Source: Mesorhizobium sp. ORS 3324
GTDB taxonomy: Bacteria > Pseudomonadota > Alphaproteobacteria > Rhizobiales > Rhizobiaceae
Direction: 5' to 3'
NCBI GenBank assembly: GCA_000824825.2
Contig: LM655188.1
Coordinates: forward strand, 183,453 to 247,452
Length of the DNA stretch: 64,000 nucleotides
This document shows, one piece after another, positions 18,481 through 28,059 of the stretch (within the stretch, counting starts at the first letter, position 1; the number at the start of each line of letters is the position of its first letter). The notes under the pieces are model-generated. The model was not told the DNA's origin, searched no databases, and saw nothing but the letters and a program-made list of their open reading frames with translations. The translations under genes and the position numbers were made by a program.

Positions 18481-19758
18481 CTACTTCTTGTTCTTGGCCA
18501 GCCAGGCTTGCTGCTCCTTGGTCAGGAATGCCGCCCATTCGTCGGCCACCTGCTTGGCCGGCTTCTGGCCGAGCAGCACTTCCTGGAAGTTCTTGATCGC
18601 GACCTGGTCGACGAAGTTGCCGAGGTTCTCCAGATGGGTCGGCGGCGTCACCATTTCATATTTGGAGCTGTCGCTGAGCTCGATGAACCAGCCCTTGAAC
18701 TGCTCGGTCTTGAAATGGGCGTCCTGGTCGGCGCCGTTATGGATCGGGATGACGCCGACTTCCTTGGCCCATTCCAGGTTGTCCTTGGGCGACAACAGCG
18801 TCGCCATCAGCTTCCAGGCCTCTTCCTTGTGCTGGGAATTGGCGAACATCGCCCAGCCGGCATAGCCCAGCGTCGGATAGGACTTGCCGCTCGGTCCCAC
18901 GGGGAGCGGTGCAACGGCGAAATCGTCGGCGCTCATCTTGTCGGCGATGCCGAGCAGCGCGTCCGGATCCTGGTTGAGCATGGCGCAGGTGCCGGAATAG
19001 AAGCCGGTCACCGTCTCGTTGAAGCCCCAACTCACGGCATCCTTCGGCGCCAGGCCGTTCTTGTACATGTCGGCCAGCATCTGCAGGCCCTTGACCGAGC
19101 CCTCGTCATTGATGGTCGAGGTGCCGTCGTCGGTGAAATAGCCGCCCTTGCCGTCGGCGATGTTCATGAACATGTGCATGCCGTTGAAGGCGCCGGGGCC
19201 GCCGCGCAGGCAGTAGCCGTATTTGCCGGGGATGGCCGAGATCTTCTTGGAGAACTCGACGAACTCGTCGAGGGTTGCCGGCGGACGATCGAGGCCGGCC
19301 TGCTTGAACAGCTTCTTGTTCCAGAACAGCGCGTTCACATAGTAGCCGTAGGGGATCATGAACTGGGTGTTGTTGACCGTCGAGCCGAATTGCTTGGCAC
19401 GGTCGCCCAGCGTCTTGGCATCGGGCCATGTGGCCATATACGGCCCGAGATCCTCGAGCTGGCCGTTGTTGGCATAGAGGCCCATCCAGCGTTCCGGCAT
19501 CTCGACGACGTCGGGCGTGTCGCCGGCCTGAACCATGGTGAGGAACTTTTCGAATGCCTGGCCCCAGGGCAGCGAGACGAGCTCGACCTTGACGCCCGGA
19601 TTGGCCTGCTCGAACTCGGCGAGCTGCTTCTTCAGGAATTCGGTGCGCGGCGGGCTGGTGATGACCTCGACCATCTTGATGGTGGTGTCGGCCAGCGCGG
19701 CACCGGCGGAGATCGCCAGACCGGCAGCGGCGGCAAGCAGGATTGTCAGTCTTTTCAT
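18481..19758 (-). CDS. ABC transporter extracellular solute-binding protein, family 1 (CUT1)
   Basis: A 425-residue periplasmic protein. The ATG at 19758 was chosen for the GGAGT site before it and because it begins the signal peptide MKRLTILLAAAAGLAIS, cleaved probably near ALADT. The mature part is of the maltose/glycerol-phosphate binder type: FLKKQLAEFEQANPGVKVEL, TPDVVEMPERW and YGYYVNALFWNKKLFKQAG. It follows the PLP enzyme by 27 bases and feeds the MalF/MalG/UgpC-like importer. The ligand is unknown; the neighbouring lyase-type gene suggests that it need not be a simple sugar. Confidence 0.9.
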   Translation of the reverse strand: MKRLTILLAAAAGLAISAGAALADTTIKMVEVITSPPRTEFLKKQLAEFEQANPGVKVELVSLPWGQAFEKFLTMVQAGDTPDVVEMPERWMGLYANNGQLEDLGPYMATWPDAKTLGDRAKQFGSTVNNTQFMIPYGYYVNALFWNKKLFKQAGLDRPPATLDEFVEFSKKISAIPGKYGYCLRGGPGAFNGMHMFMNIADGKGGYFTDDGTSTINDEGSVKGLQMLADMYKNGLAPKDAVSWGFNETVTGFYSGTCAMLNQDPDALLGIADKMSADDFAVAPLPVGPSGKSYPTLGYAGWAMFANSQHKEEAWKLMATLLSPKDNLEWAKEVGVIPIHNGADQDAHFKTEQFKGWFIELSDSSKYEMVTPPTHLENLGNFVDQVAIKNFQEVLLGQKPAKQVADEWAAFLTKEQQAWLAKNKK

Positions 19759-19785
19759 GTTCAGGACTCCCATTTTGAACACTCG

Positions 19786-20988
19786 TTATTTTTTTGACTT
19801 GTCGAACGCCTGGGCGATGTCGGCCCAGAGATCCTCGACATTTTCCAATCCGACATTGAAGCGGATGGTTCGGGGGCTGACGCCGAAGCGCGCCATCGAA
19901 TTCAGACCCGGCGTCTGCTCGAGCGAGGCCTTTGCCGGCACGACCAGGCTTTCGTGGCCGCCCCAGCTGACGCCGATGCGGAACAGCTTCAGCGCATCGA
20001 CGAAAGCCGGAATGTCGACATCCTCCGTGACCTCGAAGGAGAACAGCCCGGCATAGCCGGCAAGCGTTTTCTTGCCGGGGTGATTGGAATAGGCGGGATG
20101 GTTGACCCGCTCGACCTGGCCATGCGCCTTCAGCCGTTCGGCAAGAGTCAATCCGCTCTTCATGTGATGTGGCAGTCTGAGCGGCAGCGTGCGCAGGCCG
20201 CGCAGCAAGAGCCAGCCTTCGAAGGGCGAGAGCTTGCCGCCGAGCGAGGAATAGGTCTGCTCGTTGATGTGCTTGATGTGCGCGGCCGAGCCTGCCACGA
20301 CGCCGGCGACGGTGTCGCTGTGGCCGCCGAGATATTTCGAGGCCGAGTGCAGCACCAGATCGACGCCGTGCGAGATCGGTTTCTGGAAGACGGGCGTGGC
20401 CCAGGAATTGTCGATGGTGGTGACTATGCCCTGTTCCTTCGCCAGGCGCGCCAGATGCGCGATATCCTGCAATTCGAACATCATCGATGTCGGGCTTTCG
20501 AGATAGAGCAGCTTGGCACCGGGCAACGCTGCTGCCACCGCGTCCGGATCGGAGCCGTCGACATAGTCGACCTTGATTTGCAACCGCGGGAACAGGCGCT
20601 CGAACAGACGGTAGGCGTCGCCATAGCAATTGCGCACCGCAACGATGCGCTCGCCGGCGCCGACGAAGGCGAGCACGGTGGCGCTGATCGCGGCCATGCC
20701 GCTGGAGAAGCCGCGCGCGGCTTCGGCACCTTCCAAAGCCGCGACGCGCGCCTCGAACTCCATCACCGTCGGATTGTCGCCGCGCGAGTAGATCGGCTGG
20801 CGGCGACGGCCGGCAAAGGTGTCGGCCATGTCGGCATAGTTCTCGAAGGTGAACAGCGAGGTCTGGTAGATCGGCGGCACCACCGCACCGCCGGGAAACG
20901 GATCGTCATGCGCGAGAAGCGTCGCCGCCTCGCCGAGATAGTCGCCGGCCAAAGCGGCCGGGTCGAAAGCGGTCGGGTGCTCGTTCAT
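19786..20988 (-). CDS. PLP-dependent enzyme of the Cys/Met metabolism (cystathionine lyase/synthase) family
   Basis: A 400-residue cytoplasmic enzyme of the trans-sulfuration fold. Visible features are PPIYQTSLFTF and YSRGDNPTVMEFE (the Tyr-Ser-Arg that reaches across the dimer), the phosphate-cup region GFSSGMAAI, TIDNSWATP with the Asp that holds the pyridine nitrogen, and the Schiff-base Lys in HSASKYLGGHSD. Such enzymes do beta- or gamma-elimination or replacement on sulfur amino acids. It overlaps the GntR gene by four bases (ATGA) and precedes the binding-protein gene by 27. Being inside a sugar-importer operon is unusual and suggests an imported sulfur- or amino-acid-linked compound. 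Reaction and substrate are inference. Confidence 0.85.
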   Translation of the reverse strand: MNEHPTAFDPAALAGDYLGEAATLLAHDDPFPGGAVVPPIYQTSLFTFENYADMADTFAGRRRQPIYSRGDNPTVMEFEARVAALEGAEAARGFSSGMAAISATVLAFVGAGERIVAVRNCYGDAYRLFERLFPRLQIKVDYVDGSDPDAVAAALPGAKLLYLESPTSMMFELQDIAHLARLAKEQGIVTTIDNSWATPVFQKPISHGVDLVLHSASKYLGGHSDTVAGVVAGSAAHIKHINEQTYSSLGGKLSPFEGWLLLRGLRTLPLRLPHHMKSGLTLAERLKAHGQVERVNHPAYSNHPGKKTLAGYAGLFSFEVTEDVDIPAFVDALKLFRIGVSWGGHESLVVPAKASLEQTPGLNSMARFGVSPRTIRFNVGLENVEDLWADIAQAFDKSKK

Positions 20989-21716
20989 CTGCGGTCCGAA
21001 AGTTTGAGGTTGGCGGCACCGCGCTTCAGGTCGTCCTCGACGGTGGCGATGAGCTTCAGCGCCTCGGCTCTAGCCCCCTCCGGATCATGCGCGGCGATGC
21101 AGTCGAAGATGGTGCGGTGGTACGGAAAGCTGGCGTGGCCGAAATCGCGCACGCCGAGCGGATGCTCCCAGAAGCGGTGGAACAGCTCGTGCATGGCGCT
21201 GATGATCTGCTCGAACAGCGGATTGCCGGAGGCGCGGTAGATCGACTGGTGGAACTCCCAGTCCTCTTCCGAGGACATGCCGGCGCGGGTGTGGAAGGCC
21301 TCTTCCATGAGGTCGAGCTTGCGCTCGATCTCGGCGATGTCCGCCTTGCCGGCGCGGACGGCGCAAAGCGCGGCGGCTTCCGCCTCCAGCGCGCGGCGGA
21401 TCTCCAGCGTGCGCATCAGGCCGGCGAAATCATTGCCGCCGGCCAATGTCAGCGGCATGTGCAGCATGTCGGGGGAAACGGCCGCCTTGAGATAGGTGCC
21501 GCTGCCCTGCCGGCGCTCGACGAGCCCTAGACCCTCCCAGCGCGTCAGCGCCTCACGCACCGTGTTGCGGCTGACCTTGAGGCGCTCGGCGAGGATGCGC
21601 TCGGTCGGCAGCTTTTCACCCGGGCCAAGAGCCTCCTGTCTCACAAAAGCCGCCAAGGCCTTCAGCACCGCGTCGTCGCGGGCGGTGGCCTGGATGGGCG
21701 GGAGGGGATCGGTCAC
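20985..21716 (-). CDS. GntR-family regulator, FadR/FCD subfamily
   Basis: A repressor of about 243 residues that heads the six-gene operon. The winged helix reads FVRQEALGPGEKLPTERILA and SRNTVREALTRWEGLGLV. The all-helical FCD effector domain follows, with metal-binding candidates in EEDWEFHQSIYRASGN and the late His of SFPYHRTIFD. There is no ATG near the N-terminus: I place the start at a GTG (21716), giving MTDPLPPIQ; a TTG at 21731 is also possible. The palindrome TGGT-CCA-ACCA lies 26 bases upstream, where the protein would repress its own operon. Confidence 0.88.
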   Translation of the reverse strand: MTDPLPPIQATARDDAVLKALAAFVRQEALGPGEKLPTERILAERLKVSRNTVREALTRWEGLGLVERRQGSGTYLKAAVSPDMLHMPLTLAGGNDFAGLMRTLEIRRALEAEAAALCAVRAGKADIAEIERKLDLMEEAFHTRAGMSSEEDWEFHQSIYRASGNPLFEQIISAMHELFHRFWEHPLGVRDFGHASFPYHRTIFDCIAAHDPEGARAEALKLIATVEDDLKRGAANLKLSDRR

Positions 21717-21741
21717 GCCGGTGAAATCCAAAGTGGTTCAA

Positions 21742-21752
21742 TGGTCCAACCA
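21742..21752. promoter_or_regulatory. Candidate GntR/FCD operator TGGT-CCA-ACCA
   Basis: TGGTCCAACCA fits the TGGTnnnACCA consensus known for FadR-type GntR regulators. It is part of a larger imperfect repeat, TGGTTCAATGGTCCAACCA (21734-21752). It sits immediately upstream of the gntR start, so autoregulation of the importer/PLP-enzyme operon is likely. Confidence 0.65.
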
Positions 21753-21839
21753 ATTTCTGCATGAACGAGGAGGCGAGTCAACAGCTGAAACGAGCGGAAC
21801 CGAACGGCGCGGCCACGGCACCGTTCGGCCCGGTTGGTT

Positions 21840-22543
21840 TTAGTCGTGGATCAGCGCCGGCGTGGCCGCGCGAGCATCGCGCCAGCGGGCAAACATTTCC
21901 TCGCGCGCCCGTCTCGAGCCCGCAAGCCGCTCTTTTGCCTGCGCCAGCACGGCCGGCGGCGCTTCAGCCGGCGTGCCCGCGCGGAAGGGAGGGGCCGGCG
22001 CGTATTCGAGCGAGAGCTGCACCGTTTCGGCTTCGGCCTGGCCGAGGAGCCTTGCGACCAGCGCCAGACCGAAATCGATCCCCGACGTGACGCCGCCGGC
22101 GGTGATCAGATTGCCGTCTTCCACAATCCGCGCGTCGACGGATACCGCCCCGAATTCCTCCAGGAAGTCATGCGCGTACCAGTGCGTGGTCGCCCGCTTG
22201 CCCTTGAGCAGCCCGGCCGCACCGAGCACCAGGGCGCCGCTGCACACCGAGGTGACATAGCGTGCCTGCCCCGCGCGCTGCCGCACGAAATCGAGGACCG
22301 GCTGATCCTCCAGCAGCGCGTTGACGCCTCCACCGCCCGGAACGCACAGCACGTCGAGAGGCGGGCAATCGTCGAAGGTCGCCGTCGGACTGAGGACAGT
22401 CGCGTCGACGACACCACGGGATTGCGATCCTTCCAGATCAATTCCACCTCGGCGCCCTTGGCCGATGCGAGGACTTCGTAAGGACCGGTGAGGTCGAGCT
22501 GTTGGACATTGGGGAACACGAGGATGCCGAAACGAAGGGTCAT
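21840..22543 (-). pseudogene. DJ-1/PfpI family protein (isonitrile-hydratase-like), frameshifted
   Basis: The N-terminal part MTLRFGILVFPNVQQLDL and IWKDRNPVVSSTR is in one frame; the rest, from VLSPTATFDDCPPLDVL through the nucleophile Cys of SVCSGALVLGAAGLL to the C-terminus, is in another. Adding one base between 22397 and 22398 restores a continuous STRLVLSPTATFDD, exactly what the family shows there. The gene is thus broken by a single-base deletion, real or a sequencing error. Restored, it would be about 234 residues, normal for the family. It lies head-to-head with the GlxA-type regulator 87 bases away, whose own DJ-1 domain is related. Confidence 0.8.
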
Positions 22544-22630
22544 GGGAATCTCCGCAGGTTGACTCCGGGCAATCTAAGCCATCATGATCTGGCGCGATCG
22601 CCAATCATCCCTCGTTTCAAGCCAAAAATC

Positions 22631-23578
22631 ATGCGCCGCATCGAAGTCCTTGCCTATCCCGACGTCCAGCTCCTCGACGTCAGCGGGCCGCTTCAGGTCT
22701 TCGCCAGCGCCAACGACTTCAGGGGGCAGGCCGGCGAACCCGCGGCCTACGACGCGGTGGTCATCGCCGCTTCATCGCGGGTAAGGACGTCGGCAGGTCT
22801 CGTGCTCGAGACCGCGGTGCTCCCGCCGCTCGATGCCGGGATCGACACGCTGATCGTGCCGGGAGGATGGGGTGTCAACGCCGCCTGCGAGCAACCGGAA
22901 CTGATCGATTGGGTGATCGGCCGCTCGCGCCGGGCCACTCGAACGGCCTCGGTCTGCAGCGGTGCCTTCCTGCTGGCGACGGCCGGTCTCCTCGATGGCC
23001 GGCGCGCGGTTACCCATTGGGGACGCTGCGCGGAGTTCGCCCGGCGATTTCCGGCGGTCCGCCTCGAGCCCGACCCGATCTTCATTCGTGACGGCAATGT
23101 CTGGACGTCCGCGGGCGTAACGGCGGGCATAGATCTCGCCCTTTCCTTCGTCGAGGCCGACCTCGGCCGACGCATGGCGCTCGCCGTGGCGCGGCAGCTG
23201 GTGGTCTTCCTGAAGCGTCCCGGCGGCCAGGCGCAATTCAGCCAGACCCTCAAGCTGCAGGACGGCGATGGGGCCTTCGACAAGCTGCACGGCTGGATTC
23301 TGGACAATCTGGGCAGCGACCTTTCGCTGTCGAAACTGGCCGAACGCGCCAATATGAGCCCGCGCAGCTTCTCGCGGCGCTATCGGGAGGCAACCGGTAG
23401 GACACCCGCCCGCGCGGTCGAAGAAATCCGCATCGAGGCCGCACGACGGATGCTGGAACAGGGACTGGCCGTGAATCAGACGGTCCGGCGTTGCGGCTTC
23501 GGCTCGGAAGAGACGATGCGGCGCGGCTTTCTACGCACCCTCGGCACCAACCCGCGTGATTACCGCGAGCGGTTCTGA
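22631..23578 (+). CDS. GlxA-family transcriptional regulator (DJ-1/PfpI domain plus AraC HTH)
   Basis: A 315-residue regulator. Residues ~1-180 form an amidase-like DJ-1 domain (RRIEVLAYPDVQLLDVSGPL; SVCSGAFLLATAGLLDGRRA) used to sense a small ligand. The last ~100 are the two AraC helix-turn-helix units, with LSLSKLAERANMSPRSFSRR and CGFGSEETMRRGFLRTLGTN. No good ribosome-binding site stands before the ATG at 22631, but it matches family starts. It faces the frameshifted DJ-1 gene across 87 bases, and such regulators commonly control the divergent neighbour. If that target is dead, this regulator may have lost its job. Confidence 0.88.
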   Translation: MRRIEVLAYPDVQLLDVSGPLQVFASANDFRGQAGEPAAYDAVVIAASSRVRTSAGLVLETAVLPPLDAGIDTLIVPGGWGVNAACEQPELIDWVIGRSRRATRTASVCSGAFLLATAGLLDGRRAVTHWGRCAEFARRFPAVRLEPDPIFIRDGNVWTSAGVTAGIDLALSFVEADLGRRMALAVARQLVVFLKRPGGQAQFSQTLKLQDGDGAFDKLHGWILDNLGSDLSLSKLAERANMSPRSFSRRYREATGRTPARAVEEIRIEAARRMLEQGLAVNQTVRRCGFGSEETMRRGFLRTLGTNPRDYRERF

Positions 23579-23603
23579 AGCATCGTCTCGCCGATGACTG
23601 TCG

Positions 23604-24272
23604 CTACAACGGGGTCTCAACCACCCCATGTGATTGCACGGCGGCGAGGCCGGTTTCGGTGAGCGCGTAGATGCCGCGCTCGGCCCGGGCGAACCAGCCA
23701 TAGTAATTGTGCAGCAGGATGCTGGCCGCGCGCGGCGAAAGGGTTTTCAGATCGCGCGGCCGCTTCGGGCCGTCGGCCATGGCGGCGGCGCAGGCGAGAG
23801 CCTCCTGCCGGTATGCGGTCATGATCGGCTTTCGCCGGGTGCTGCCGCCGATGGACGGATCGCCCTTGCGGCGGTGATGCTCCTCGACCAGGCGCGAGCG
23901 GCGCCTGGGGTCGCGCCGGGGCGGCACGGCGGCCGGGCTGAGCAGCAGCTCGACCCTGCCCTTTGCATCGACCGCCAACAAACCGAAGCCGAGGCGGCGG
24001 CAGAGCGCGCGAAAACGGCGGTCACGCTCGCGGCCCTTGCCGCGCGCCGACATTCGGGCGGCGAGCCAGACCTCGTCGCAGGCCGCCGCGCGATCGACGC
24101 CTTGCAAGACAAGCTCGAGATTGAACTGCAGCTTCAGCTCGCAGATGACGATCACGGGCGGCTCGCCGTCGCGCAGCCCGACGATGTCGCAGCCTCCGAC
24201 CTCGCCTTTGACGGCGAAATCGAGGCTCTCGAGGAACCGCTTCACCGGGGCGTAGAGGGAGGTTTCCAGCAT
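23604..24272 (-). CDS. DUF2161 family, PD-(D/E)XK nuclease-fold protein
   Basis: A 222-residue protein. The start at MLETSLYAPVKRFLE is the common start of the family. The nuclease-like core is seen as VGGCDIVGL (Asp), then PPVIVICELKLQFN with the Glu-x-Lys pair, the PD-(D/E)XK pattern. It is rich in Arg in the middle (PPRRDPRRRSR), and the C-terminal ~80 residues, KRPRDLKTLSPRAASILLHN, look like a small DNA-binding winged helix. The natural substrate is unknown. It stands alone, convergent with the GlxA-type gene (25 bases). Confidence 0.8.
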   Translation of the reverse strand: MLETSLYAPVKRFLESLDFAVKGEVGGCDIVGLRDGEPPVIVICELKLQFNLELVLQGVDRAAACDEVWLAARMSARGKGRERDRRFRALCRRLGFGLLAVDAKGRVELLLSPAAVPPRRDPRRRSRLVEEHHRRKGDPSIGGSTRRKPIMTAYRQEALACAAAMADGPKRPRDLKTLSPRAASILLHNYYGWFARAERGIYALTETGLAAVQSHGVVETPL

Positions 24273-24371
24273 GGGTGAGCCATAGCCGATTCGGGCTCGG
24301 CCCAGGAGACGCCGCACAATCGCCGCCGCAGGATGCGCAGCCCTGTGAGCGCTGCCGGGAGGGCCTATGGA

Positions 24372-24857
24372 TTATTGCCTGGCGAACGGTCCCCTATAGG
24401 TCTGGCCGGCAAGCGTGTAGGTGCCAGCCAGCGTACCGTCGGGCTGCATCGTAAAGGTGATGTCCGCGCCGTTCGGCAGGCGCCCCAGCTTCAACGTGTT
24501 CCCGACGATCCTGCCGGCGCCGTCGGCGACGCCCGGCTTGTTGTCGGCCACATCGCCCCACGCATAGCTGACCGTCACCTGTCCGCCTGGCGAGACCGTG
24601 AGCACGGCCAGCTTGCCTTCATACATGCCATCCAGCCGCCCGGCCCATATGCCTGAAAACGCGGCATACCTGGCCGGAACGCCCTTGCCGGGAGGCGTGA
24701 TCGACACGGTTTGGTCCAACACCGCCAAATCCGGAGAAGCCGGAGCCGCAACAGCAGCCGGTGCAGGCTGGGGTGGAGGAGCAGGCGGCGCCTCGGATGC
24801 CGATTGGCAGGCAACGAGTGCGATTGCCGCAAATGCGAGGATCGGGAAAAGACTGTT

Positions 24858-24869
<12 letters not shown>
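24372..24869 (-). CDS. Putative lipoprotein, start uncertain, reading out of a tRNA gene
   Basis: About 165 residues. A hydrophobic segment LFPILAFAAIALVACQSA has a clear lipobox (LVAC), so the mature protein would be anchored by Cys to a membrane. A Pro/Ala-rich linker (APPAPPPQPAPAA) follows, then a beta-rich domain with ISGIW-like spacing: AAFSGIWAGRLDG, LPNGADITFTMQPDGTLAG. There is no ordinary start codon between the tRNA gene and the hydrophobic core: the first is a TTG at 24869, within the tRNA 3' arm; an ATG further in (24902) lies in the anticodon arm. Family not recognised. Confidence 0.65.
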
Positions 24870-24933
<64 letters not shown>

Positions 24934-25110
24934 ACTCCCGGCAGTCGGCCGGCGCCGTTTCCGGCGAAGAGATCCGGCGCGGCTGGGAACCGCGCCGTCG
25001 TTTAGTGCAGGCGGCTTCTAGCGCCGCCTTGGGTCAAGATCAAGCCTTGAAACACCGCTTTTTCGTCACAGGCCAAAATGGCCGGCAAACGATCGCGCCA
25101 AGGCTTGAAA

Positions 25111-25503
25111 TCAGACCTCGTCCTCGTCGTCGCCGACGCCGATCATGTCGGAGACGTCGTCGTCCTCTTCCTCCTCGTCGGCAAGGAAGGTGTCGTCGTC
25201 ATCGTCGCCGAGATCGACATCCTCGTCGTCGCCGATATCCGGCAAATCGTCGCCGCCGCCCTTGGCCTCGTCGTCCGCATCTTCCAGCGAGACGATCTCG
25301 GTGCCCTCTTCGTCCTCGGCGTCCAGTTCCTTGTCGGCGACGTCCTCATCTTCCTCGAGGGCGGAAATCTTGCCTTCCTCGAAATAGGAGCGCGGATAGC
25401 TCTTGCCGGTGTACGGCGAGACGATCGGGTCCTTGTTAAGGTCGTAGAATTTCCGACCCGTTTCGGGGTCGACACGCTTTGTGCCAAGTTCAGGTTTTGC
25501 CAC
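25111..25503 (-). CDS. FYDLN acid domain protein (TIGR02300 family)
   Basis: A 130-residue protein restricted, as far as I know, to alphaproteobacteria. The N-terminus AKPELGTKRVDPETGRKFYD and the FYDLN motif with DPIVSPYTGKSYPRSYFEE are diagnostic. The rest, after residue ~50, is almost wholly Asp and Glu and must be disordered and very acidic. The start is a GTG (25503) with GAGG about nine bases upstream; ATG is absent at this place. It is divergent from aroA by 195 bases. Its function is unknown, though the acid tail suggests a binding partner that is basic. Confidence 0.9.
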   Translation of the reverse strand: MAKPELGTKRVDPETGRKFYDLNKDPIVSPYTGKSYPRSYFEEGKISALEEDEDVADKELDAEDEEGTEIVSLEDADDEAKGGGDDLPDIGDDEDVDLGDDDDDTFLADEEEEDDDVSDMIGVGDDEDEV

Positions 25504-25548
25504 GGCAAGCCTCGTCAAAAAAAGAATGGTCCCCTTAACCGCAGCTAA

Positions 25549-27057
<1,509 letters not shown>

Positions 27058-27097
27058 CGACGATGGCTTGGAGCCAAACTGAGATGTTGGAGGGGCA

Positions 27098-27146
27098 GCA
27101 CCCCCCTCTGTCCTGCCGGACTGTCCGGCAGGACAGAAGGGGGTGC
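27098..27146. repeat. Strong 23-base-arm palindrome between aroA and cmk
   Basis: Arms 27098-27120 and 27124-27146 are complementary at 22 of 23 positions round a CTG loop, with core CTGTCCTGCCGGA/TCCGGCAGGACAG. No T-run follows, so it is more likely a mobile palindrome or an RNA processing or stability element than a terminator. Confidence 0.75.
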
Positions 27147-27202
27147 GAAGGATCACGGCGCTCGTCGTTTTCATCGCACCGCTCGATAGCGCTGATACGC
27201 CC

Positions 27203-27853
27203 ATGAGCACCACCTTCACCATCGCCATCGACGGCCCGGCCGGCGCAGGCAAGGGCACTCTCGCCCGCCGGCTCGCCGACCACTACCGGCTGAACCTGCT
27301 CGACACCGGCCTCTCCTATCGCGCGGTGGCGCATAGGCTGCTCGAGCTTGGCTTGCCACTCGACAATGTCTCGGCGGCCGAAACCGCGGCGCGGCAGGTC
27401 GACCTCTCGAACCTCGACCGTACGGTGCTGTCCGCACATGCGGTGGGCGAAGCGGCTTCCAAGGTCGCCGTCATCCCCACTGTCCGGCGCATCCTGGTCG
27501 AGAAGCAGCGCGCGTTCGCTAAGGCGCCGCCGGGCGCGGTGCTCGACGGGCGCGACATCGGCACCGTCGTGTGCCCGGACGCCGACATCAAGCTCTATGT
27601 GACGGCAAGTGCGGAGGTGCGGGCGAAGCGCCGGCTGGCCGAGATCGAGAGCATGGGCGGCAGCGCCGACTTCGCCACCATCCTCGCCGACATCGAGCGC
27701 CGCGACGAGCGCGACATGGGCCGAGCCGACTCGCCGCTGAAACCCGCCGCCGACGCGCACTTGCTTGATACCAGCGAAATGGCTATAGAGGCCGCGTTTC
27801 TGGCGGCCATGGCGATCGTTGACGACGTCCTGGCCAAGGGAAACAAGGCCTGA
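27203..27853 (+). CDS. cmk: Cytidylate kinase
   Basis: Phosphorylates CMP and dCMP with ATP in nucleotide metabolism. The 216-residue protein starts [20 protein letters not shown], where the P-loop is [10 protein letters not shown]. The family motifs are seen: [23 protein letters not shown] and [19 protein letters not shown]. The chosen ATG is the first giving the proper N-terminus; the longer frame runs into the palindrome. It lies between aroA and rpsA, a widespread arrangement. Confidence 0.96.
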   Translation: MSTTFTIAIDGPAGAGKGTLARRLADHYRLNLLDTGLSYRAVAHRLLELGLPLDNVSAAETAARQVDLSNLDRTVLSAHAVGEAASKVAVIPTVRRILVEKQRAFAKAPPGAVLDGRDIGTVVCPDADIKLYVTASAEVRAKRRLAEIESMGGSADFATILADIERRDERDMGRADSPLKPAADAHLLDTSEMAIEAAFLAAMAIVDDVLAKGNKA

Positions 27854-28059
27854 ACAGGGTTTTCTTTTCACGCTCGCAATTGCCGAATGTGAGAAAAATA
27901 CCCATATCGGGCACGAACCAGCCTGCCAGCATTCTTCATGCGCCGGACTTGCCGCGTTAAGCGGCCTAGGGCTCTTCAGCCCGGAACGCCGGCAGGCTCA
28001 CGCAACGCTAACCCACGGCGCCCGCTCTGCTACCATTGCGGAGCATTCCAGGAGAAACA
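27854..28059 (+). promoter_or_regulatory. rpsA leader and promoter region
   Basis: A 206-base gap upstream of the S1 gene. Near its end stands the ribosome-binding site CCAGGAGAAACA. The stretch holds imperfectly complementary GCC-GGC-rich segments (for example AGCCTGCC near 27921 and GGCAGGCT near 27991) that could fold the leader. I see no known riboswitch. Confidence 0.45.

Noticed and set aside
27854..28059. Riboswitch in the rpsA leader
   Set aside because: Some complementary GC-rich segments are seen, but no motif of a known riboswitch class.
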